A DNA stretch of 64,000 nt, from NCBI GenBank assembly GCA_037954235.1, contig JBBMOA010000009.1:22439126-22503125 (forward strand). The letters run 5' to 3'. The translations under genes and the position numbers were made by a program. The notes under the pieces are model-generated. The model searched no databases. It saw nothing but the letters and a program-made list of their open reading frames with translations, and was not told the DNA's origin. Shown here in pieces: positions 51,501 through 62,268 of this stretch. How positions within the stretch are numbered: the first letter of the stretch is position 1; every line of letters starts with the position of its first letter. This stretch comes from Aulostomus chinensis. Its lineage: Eukaryota; Chordata; Actinopteri; Syngnathiformes; Aulostomidae.

Positions 51501-53749
51501 GAATTAATGAATGGAGAAATCAACAACAAAGCTCCAGGAAGTTTTCATTTGTCCTAAAATAAGAAAACATCACTCGAAGTAGGGCTGCCCCAGTGGATCT
51601 AGTACTTTAAAAAAAAAACAGACAAAGGATGTTCTCTGAAGTAAGAGGTGTCTCGCACATTGTTCTCAGAGGACACAGAGTTTGGCTCGCTCCTCCGAAT
51701 ATGCCAGAGCGAAGCATCTCCTCATAATTGGGCCGGTAACTGCTGTAACTGACACAGTGCAAAGGAGTGAGGTTAATGCTCTTGGCTCAAATGAAATATT
51801 CATGAAACGCAGGTCTTTGTAATGACTGATGATCCAATGATTAGACAAAATTGACTGTGAATGGTCATGGACCCTTTTAGTCAGACAAGACAGAGAAAGT
51901 AGTTGAGTAAGAATAGAGCCGTACATTTTAGAAGTTTGGAGCCAATTTAGCTCATTAAGAGAGTCTGACCCAACGGAATACCTGGACATCAAAGAGAAAC
52001 GTCTGAAGAACCCACATTTAATTGAACGCATACCTGAAGTAATTATTGTGTCACTAGGATTCATAAATCAATAATGGAATCTCGACAATTGTAATTTCTG
52101 CATTGTTTGAAAATCCAGTTTGAGAAACTTCTGAAGTTCTTATAACCACTATTAAATCTGAGAAATCTCCGTCATTACTGCGGATATTTTCCATTAAAGC
52201 ATACCGAACAATAGTCTTCTGCCCTGATATTTGCAGATGTCATCATGATAGGATGCAAATCTGCCATGTCTGGTAATTTAATGCACTTCACAAATATTGC
52301 TTTTTTGTTATTTAAGTGAGTAAACAACTAACCTGATCCTTATAATCCAGGCGGCATCTGATGTTCTCCTGCCAGAAACGGCCTCCACAGTTTGGTTGTC
52401 TACGTAAAGTTGTGTAAATTGTTTTTAATTTACTGACAGTGAGCTGTACAAAGAACATTTACTAACACAAAAACATTTCCACTGACACCTTCCAACAAAG
52501 GGGGTGGCACAGCTCGCTGGTAGAGTGGCCGTCTAGCAACCAAAGGGTCGTCGGTTCGATCCTCACTTCCCCCAGTAACCATGTCCAAGTATCCTTGAGC
52601 AAGAAACTGAGCCCCTAATTGCTCCTGATAGCCCTGTGACGGACAGGCGACCCGTCCAGGGTGAACTCCGCCTCTCACCCATTGACAGAAGGTGAGCGTG
52701 GCCACAGACGATACCGTCGATGACAGGGAAGCTAGTCCTGATCAGCAGGCTAAGGACAGGTCTTTGTCTTCATAGTTGCAGTTCCCTTCAATCGCAACTG
52801 AATCGATTCACTTTGGAACTCTGATGCTATTTGTACAGATTTAATATTGATTTATACATTTATATTTTGTATTCATATTTTTAAAGACCTGCCACTGTCA
52901 AACAGGTAAAGTAACTTGATCAAACCTCTGGTTTGAACCGAGAATCAGCTTTAAATCGACTCCTGACCTCAAGAATGGACACTGAATTAAATGGTGACAT
53001 TTTTTCGCGCACTCCAACTAACTCTGTCTCCACGGAACTTCTGATAAACACGTTACAGCAGCCTGAGTTTTTTCAAGATTAGTACTCAATAGCTGTCACT
53101 TCTCTTTTACTACTTTCCATCTGACATATTGCATCCATTCTTATAGGTTGGTTAGTAGTTGTACGTTATTGCTGCAGTTGCATTGTGGGATGGTCATCCT
53201 AAAATCAGGTGATCCAAATCCTAAGCTGTAAAAATTATAGTGTGGCCATTTTTAGCCATGACCAAAGATATCAGCACATTGGGTTCTCACTCATCTGTAA
53301 CAGTTAAACTTTGACAAAGCCTGAAAGTTGTATTTTTAGCCAAGTATGAGCTTAATCTTACAGGAAAAGTATCAACATGATATAGGAGAGCCACCTTTGT
53401 CTTTCCGCTGCAAAAGGTGTCACAGCATAGCAGAACATGTGAGTAGATGCTCTGGATCAGGAAGGTTAAGCAACATTTTGTCTATGAAACATTTAATATT
53501 ACAGTCAGTGATCTTCTTTTCTGTTAAACTATCAGCAGAGATGTTATTGATGATATTTCTCATCCACTAGAACAATAACTCCTGTGGTATCCCATGTCAG
53601 ACTCGAGGTGTACTTTCCCAGTGGACCCTACTGTGCACAACCCAGTGGACTCATGGTGGTACAACGGTTCTAAGTATGTGATGTGTAAGTGTGATGTGTT
53701 ATGCTGAGGGGAAGGTGCTGTGAAATAGGAAGGCAACAATATGAGTATT

Positions 53750-53803
<54 letters not shown>

Positions 53804-54019
53804 CGACTTAATGTTTTTGCCCATGAATTATGGGCGAGTAGGGCAAAAATGATTTATTGGTAGAAACGCTGTACCAGTTAAAATCTGTTAAGGAGTAGAG
53901 AAGTGGGAGGATGAGAGCGGCATGCTAATGATGCTGTCACTGTTTCTTACCGTGGATGACTCACCCTCAATATGGGGGAGCAAACATTCACAGTGTGGGT
54001 AGCAACACATACATGGCTA

Positions 54020-54106
<87 letters not shown>

Positions 54107-54197
54107 GTTCTCTCTCCCTCTCTTTCTCACACACATACATGATCGTAATCCAATGCACTTTTTGTAAAAAATCAGTAAATATCTCCTCACAGTCAGC

Positions 54198-54269
<72 letters not shown>

Positions 54270-57200
54270 TGTGTGTGAGTGTGTGTGCGTGTGTGTGTGT
54301 GCGCGCGCGTGCACATGTCTCTAAAAATCCAGCATTCATACACATTCCCGGGTTCTTTAAAGATGAAACAAACCTGACCAAACTACACAGCACTCTTCTG
54401 GTCAGTGAGGAGCCTTGGTTGCTATTCTCGTTCTTCCACGTCTCTTACTAGACTCCCTTAGATTAATGAAACATAAATGAATAATCAGCAATATTACCGA
54501 GGCAACTTGATATAAAAATATGAAAATCTTTCCCCTAAAATCAGACACCTTTACCTTTTTAAAACTATACCTAATGATCATAACAGTGGTGTGCAAGGAC
54601 AAAGAGGCTCGGTGTTCCCTGTGTTCATTTTATTTGTACTTTGTCTGAATAATGCCAGATGTGCTATTTTCTTTGTTCTTTTATTCTGTTGTATTAGAGC
54701 CGTTCTGGTCAGCCAATCCCAGTAAGTAGTTAGTGGTGTTTCCTTGGTAATGCACATCCAGGACAATTGGGAGCCGAGCTTCTGAACAAGCCCTGAGTGA
54801 GGTTGTGTTTGTTTCTCTCTAACAGGGGCACCTTTAACGTGGACTCAGGACAAAAATAAAAGTGGATTTAGCCGGAGCGAAGCATGCTCAGTTACTGCTT
54901 TTACTGTTTGTTGAGTTGAGAAGAGAAACACAGTGGACTTGTGTAACTCACTCACTAATAGGCTTATTTAAATCTCGTGTGGGACATAATTTTACCTGCT
55001 TCCTCTCTCACTCTCTTGCACTTACACACACCACTTGAGAAGACAGGAACCATCTGTAGAGATATTACCTTTTACTGGTGCAGCCTACACATTGATTTCA
55101 CAAAGTTCTAACAGAAAAAGTATTGACGGAGAGCTGATGGCTTTTAATGATGCCACCACACCCTGCATGTGCCTTTAGCTTTTCCTTTTCTTTTTTTGTC
55201 CATATTTTATCTACATTTGTGAATGATTTTATGTTGCAAAGACTTTGGAAAAGAAAAAAGAAAGATCAGAAAAAAGCAGAAATAGCCTTGAACGTCCCTC
55301 AGTGTGTCTCTCTCATAACTTCCTGTGGGTGCAAAACTACTAATACTGTTACATAATAATAATTTTAGGGATAATCATGGTTTTTGCAGTTTCCTCAGCA
55401 TGCATAAGACTGCCCTGTCGTGGACTAGAAGCAGGAGGAAATACATACAGTGCATACACTCTGTCTTCTATGATTACCTGTTTGCTTCGGCATACACTCC
55501 CAATCCAGAATAAGAATAAAGATCAAATATAATGTGAGTCATCAAGCACTGTTCGATTCTGCTCTGTTCTGTTCTGTTCTAATTCAACCAGTCAGGTAGA
55601 TTGTCTCACGATCCACTTTAAACTTTAGGTTTTTGGTTCTGCATCATTGCCTCCATTAAAATAAAATAATAATTAAAAACAAAACATTTGTTACAACCCA
55701 CATTATATACACACATTTACTGTTTTTTTCTGTAGAAAAACACAACTGTTGTTTTTTTTTTTTCCCCCTCTCCAGTAACCCTCTCATCATTTACCACACG
55801 AGAGCATAACGTTAACAGCTAGCTTGGCCAAGCTAAGGGTCTCAAATTGATGATGTGTGAAGGTGGATTTTATGGAGCTAATAACTGATCATTTTAATAT
55901 TTCCCTAGATTTTTAAATGGTTTTATCATCTAATTCATAATATTCTACTAATATTTTCCTTAAAAAATAATTTCTCTATTAAAAGTGAACTTCAGTGTGT
56001 ATTTCAATGAGTATTTTGCAGCCCACTAGAGGGCGCTCCCAGGCCATCCATGGACCGGGGCCAATATCTTCAGAACCACTTAATTCTTAGTGAAACATCT
56101 ATCAATGTCAACAGCTTACACTTCCACGTTCACCAGTTAGAGTTAAACGATGGTAAATTAAGATTTCTACATCAAAGAATTTTGCTAACCACAAAATATT
56201 CAAACCACAGTAAAGAAGTTGAAAGTGTTGAATGTAAGCGAGGTGTAGTGTCACAGGTCTCAGAGGACTCCTTTATTGCTTAATGCCCCAAACCTCTGTG
56301 GCGCGACCATTTGTAAAGTTCCTTCTCACTGTCCCAATCCTCCTTCTCCAGGGTTTCGACCCATTTGCTCGTTTGAGCTTCACATGTTCAAGTCGGGGCC
56401 CTTAAATAGAGCTTCCTCACTCGATTCATCCGTGAGCACAAAGAAATAACCCTCAGACCCAATTGACCCCCACCCCCCAATGAGGCAGCTGCTGCCTGCT
56501 TTTCATTTCTCTTCCAACTGCTATTATTCCTAAATTTCCTCTAAATGGCTTCCCTCTTTTTTTTTTTTGGCTTCTTGATTTTATTCAGTGTCCTGACTAA
56601 ATTAATTTTGCTTACTAATGTTTCATCTTCACCCTTCTTTTTACCTCCTCCTCCCTGTGCGGGTGCGCTGCTAATTGAATCTATGAGAAACTTTGTTGTT
56701 AAAATGTGACAATGACAGTGACATTCTCAGGTGTGAATATTCAAATGAGGTAATAATCCTCTATTTCTGTACTTCAGAGAGTTTCTTTCGTCATTTTATT
56801 TTCGATTGAAATTCAGCGGAGGGAAAGAAAACACACACAAAAAACCCTTACAAAGCAGGGGAATAAAAGTGAAAATGCATTTACATTAACATCCTGCATG
56901 CAGACTGGAATCAAATACAAACCTCCCTCACTAACTTTTTGCACTACAATCCTCCACAGAACTGCATTGTAGGGTTTTTCCTTTTCTAAGATAAGATATG
57001 TTTTTCCACCAGAGTTATCTTTGACTTGCTGGAGAACACTTTATCCCCCAACACAGATTTAAATGGACTATGGTCATTTTTTTACAAAAGACTGCAGACA
57101 CATTAGAAATGTGGGTTTACAGTTTAAGAAAGGTTTCTGTTGAACCCTCAAGGACATATTGGTATAAAGTCTACTTAGGTTTGCTCTTGATGCACCGCAG

Positions 57201-60200
57201 CCTTGACAGTAATCATCATGGATAATATATAGATAGATAAATATATAGGCAGAGAGAAAGAGAAAGTGCCCTCTAACTTTAAGGCCTTCACATCTCTGCA
57301 TAGTGGCTTTTAACTGCAGCCGAGATGAAGAAACATTGACAGCTATTCCATTCCCCGTCTTTGATTTAACTGAATCCTATCAGAAGACCATGATTAATAT
57401 GGCGCCTTCCTCCTGGAACACTTAAAAAGAAAAAAAGGAATAAGTTTTATACATAATGGTAAATACCTCACCTGAGAATTTTGAAGCGTTTACGCGTCTT
57501 AGAAATGGCGGTTTCAAATTCAACTCTGTTTAAAAATAGTAGAAAATATACATTATATTAACAGACAACAAAATAAATTATTCTAATATATTATAACAAT
57601 GCCATGCGTAAAGTAGTACACACACTGGGGAAATTATGAATCGACTTACTTATCGTGCTAAATGATGGTTTTGATACATTTTTGGTCAAATAACCAGCCA
57701 AGTTACAAAATATTTAACGCATTTAATGCACACACACACACAAATGTGCATGGATACAGATATATATAAAATGTATCCCTAGCAGATAATGGATGGTTAA
57801 AGAGAATGCTTAGCTTCCCTTTTATAACACCCACACTCGGATGACTTCTGTAATTAGGAAACAACACACCGACGCATCTCCAATGTATTGTTTTTGTTTA
57901 CTCCGTATAAAAGCTCTAAAACAAACTGCCTCCAAAAGCATGCAAATTAATATCATTCAGCCGCCCCTTGTCCCTTCTTTTAATGATGTAAAGAGCGTGT
58001 AAGAACTTTTTCTGCCCCAGTTGTCAAGTGCACATCACGTTCGCTCAAGGGACCACTGTGTTGATTGGCTACACAACTGCTGTCTGGTTTAACAATTCCA
58101 GAATCAACATCAGGGTTAATATCACAAATATGACATGAAAGCAGCAGACAACAAAGTGAATGTGCGTAAAAGTTAGCAAGGCGACCCACGAGGCACCCAT
58201 GCACTCATCACACGGAAAAGTCCCTCTTCTTTGACTCTAGAAATGAAGTATAATTTAACTTGGGGGGGCCATTTCATTGTTCCCTTTAAGCTTCTTAGCT
58301 CTAAAATATTCATATTTCAGGCGAGGGAGGAAGAAATCTGTGACGGTGGTAGACAGAGAGGCAAGAGGGAGAAGAAAGAGGATGGTGAACAAGAGAGGTG
58401 GGGAGAGCAAGAAAACTGACGGAGTGAGAAAAAAAGAGCAGGGAAATAAATGAAAGAAAGAGGAAGGAGGCGAGTGAGGAGAGGGATGCAGAGAAGCGAA
58501 AGCAGCGGTTTTAACTGTTCTCTTATAAACAACTATCTATCAGTCTTTTATTTTCTAGCTGAAACACTTCATGGCAGACCTGTCGTAGGAGAGACAAAGC
58601 CATTTCCCTGTCATCTTCCCTATCAACGGCTGCAGTGGAGGAAAAATAGGCACCACACCAGACACACAGAATGAAAAACACACTCATGATTACACTCTGA
58701 ATGTCACTAAAAGCAATTATTTGCAAATGTCTCGTCTCCCCCCCCCCCCCCCCCCCCCGGCTGCCTAAAGGGTCCATCCATCCATCCATCCATCCATTTT
58801 CTATACTGCTTATCCGTTAAGGGCCACAGGGGGTGGGTGGGGGGCCTATCCCAGCTGACATTGGGCGAGGGGCGGGGTTCACCCTGGATGGATCACCAGT
58901 CTGTTGCAGGGCCATCAGGAGCAATTAGGGGTTCAGTATCTTGCTCAAGGACACTTGGACATGGTAACCAGGGGAAGTGAGGATCGAAGGTAGCTAGACA
59001 AAGATGATCTGATATAAGGCTCCATCATCCCGTCTCCTGTGATGCGACATGTCATCAGAGCACTTTAAGACTCTGCTGTGTCTTAAAAACAGCGGTTGCT
59101 AACAGGTGGCTAAACTAAACTGCACGCGTGCCACGCCAACACGCCACAAGTGTGATGCTGGTTGCGGTGATGAGGAAGTCTGCAGAGTTGTTTGTTCATA
59201 GCATAGCTTTGTAGTTCTAATGATTTATGCTTCGTGTAAACATACAAGTGGTGCTCATAAACTTGTGTTTATCACAGAACTTATTTTTGGCAGTGAATAA
59301 AAATGCAATGCAAAAATCCATTTGGCTTTTAGTTGAGGGGAACCATGGCGATGTTAACTTCAGTGATGGTCTACAAAAATACATCTGTTAGAGAATCCAG
59401 TCACACAAATCAATAAGTTAATGTGATAAGAAATTGTATGTAAGAATCCTCATATTGAAAAATATATTGTCTATTTTCAACAGGAGTTGTCAACAGAGAG
59501 ATGTCTTTTTTTCTCCTGTGTAGTGCACACACAGGCATTTGATGTATGTTGTTTGTTTTGCAACATCTTCTCAGATAATTAGTAATTATCCCGCTTGTCA
59601 CTGTGTGTGCGGGTGAGTCGAGGATTGAAACGTGTGATGTACGCTCCTCTGCGAGGGTACATCTTCGTATTGGCACTCAGGTGCCACACATTAATTGGAT
59701 GGAGCCGTAGACTACGTGATCCAGCTGGAAGACAGTTATGTAACACTCCCGAAAGCCAAATGAGAGCTGACACGATTTAAACAGACTATACATAGAGCAT
59801 TGCATTAGTGAGTCACCACATTCTCATATCGGTAAATAAGATGAAAACGTTCCCAAAACACATCCCACCGGCTCTGTAGACGAGGCCTGCGAGGTGTCCA
59901 TCACAGAAACCTGTCATATCACTTTTGATTGCCTACCTATCCCAGTCCTGTTCTCTCCAGAATTGTACAAAAGTGAAACCAGCTTGAAACATTCATTCCT
60001 GCCACCAAATACATCACTTGATACGAGAGGTGTTATTGGAAATATTTCTAAAGAGCAAAGAGAGAGAAGGGGAAGGCATAAATTGAGGTTAGGATGAAAG
60101 AACCTAATCCTCTGTCCCCATCAAATAGCAGAAAAATATGGTACACTGCTGAGCACATATCGCCGGATGCTTGTAAGGGTATGAGTGACGATAACAAGAA

Positions 60201-62237
60201 GAGGGTAGATAGTAAAGAGCCAGGCAGAGAAATGGATGGAGAGAGATGGAGTGTGTCAGTGCAGGGATGTAAAATGAGGAGAGCAGGAGAAGCAGTGCCG
60301 TATGTGGGTTGTACAGTAGCCAAACAGGATAGGCTGCTTCTCCTGCTCCTGCTGTTACTTCTTTAAAACAACAACATAAAGCTGAATTGAAATGCTAATT
60401 TTGATTGAAAAGGTGTGGGTGGATATGGAGAAGCTGTGAGCAGTGAAAGGGACAGAAAGAGATAACTGACAAGAAAAGAAAGGCAAAAGACATGCAGAGT
60501 GGGAGTCAGAGATGTGACGAGAGAATGAACTGAGAGGAGAAATACTGAAAAACAAATGGAAAGGAGTAGGACTCAATGGGGCACAGCATGGCACTGTGGG
60601 GGGGGGGGGGTTAGAAACTTTGTATCAGCAGCTACACACCTGAACCTGTCGCCACATGGACACATCCAGTGCATTTTTTTTTAAAGAAGATGCCGACTGT
60701 GGATTTCTACTAATATAACAAACAATTACACTTAGATCCAAACAAAGGACCTAAATTCCAGTCGCTCCAAAAATGTAGCGTTGGAAGGAGTAAATATTTT
60801 AAGAAGCCTTTAATTACAGTGACAAGTTTAAGGATGCGGTGTCACCGACGTAACTCCTGTAGCCAACAGCAGACAGTCAGCTGACCACAAGAGAAGAAAA
60901 CGCAGGTGAAACCGATCGAAAAACCATGGAAACTAAATGTGCTGTAGCTTATTTTATGTTGTCGCTCCTGTGGTATACTGCTACTCTCAGTTATTTTTGT
61001 TTTGTTTTGATCTGTTTTTTCCTCTTCATCTGTTTGGTGTGGTTGTTTTTGTTTTGTTTGTCCTGCCCCCCATGTGGTTTTTGTGTGCTTGAGTGTTGCT
61101 GTCCCTCATGCCCCGCACTCTGTCATATATGTGTTTTATCACTTGTATTTTACCAAAAAAAAGAAAGTAAACAAAAATAAGAAAAAAACAAAAAAAAACA
61201 ACAATAAGGAAAACATTAATTCGAAATACTTTGTACATATTTGAATAATGAAAAACATGAACGTAACTAAATAATATACATGTGGAGCCATTAATATTCA
61301 CAAAAACTAGACTTACTATGTCCAGATACCTGACAGAGGAGCCTCGAATACTTGCACGTTGAAACTCATAACACAAAAATCAAGTGAAGTCTTGCCTGCT
61401 TGTGAAGCTACAGCGTAAGAGTGCAGACTCCACAGGAGTGACGGGCGGGTCTGGGTTTGTGCGTCACATCGTGCTCGAATCTATTCAGATTTTGTTCATG
61501 CCTCTGCACCCGATGAAAGTGCCTGTCATAGTGTTGCGATGGTAAATATCATCTACCGCAACAATAGTGAGGCCAGAAGTGTGTCAGAGGGGTACTTGAC
61601 CACTGGCCCGAAGTCCATCAGGCTGCATAATGACCTGAGATTAGTGTAAAGAAGTAATGGCGGCTAACTGCTGTTGAGCTCCTGTAATGGTCCCAGAAGA
61701 GGCTTGTGGAGGAGATGGTTCATTTTGGCTGCACACTGTTATAGCTATACTCAGAATTGATGATGCATACAGTAAAATGTGTTTGCCTACAGTTGACTCC
61801 TTCGGAGATTTCTTTCTAGCAAACGCAAATAAATAAACTATATACACTGCTAGATTAAAAACATGATATGTTGGGTGTCTTCTGTTATGTATAATTGTTT
61901 TTGTTTGTGTATATTTTTCATTTCTAAATTAATTTAACATCATTATTTCATCGTTTCATGACAATAATTAGTGCCTGATTATTACAAAAGGGATATCTCA
62001 TTCCAATATCATGGTCATTAATCTCCTGCCTCCTCTTTTGGAATTCTTCCATATGATGTTGATACCTGGCTTAGGATGCAAGAGCATTAGGAAGGGCAGC
62101 CAGTAGTTTTGGGTTCATTTCATTTCATTCCAAAGGTAATTAATAAGGTCGACTGTGTGTGTAATTGTAAGCAAAAATCTTTGTTAGGTACATACCTGGG
62201 GTTTGAAGTCAGACTTGAGTTCGTCAAAACTGCTTAA

Positions 62238-62268
<31 letters not shown>

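Noticed and set aside
54017..54393. Long minus- and plus-strand frames made of Thr-His or Val-Cys repeats
   Set aside because: They are translations of (CA)n/(TG)n microsatellites; similar frames at 41288-41701, 47660-47926 and 48350-48544 were rejected for the same reason.
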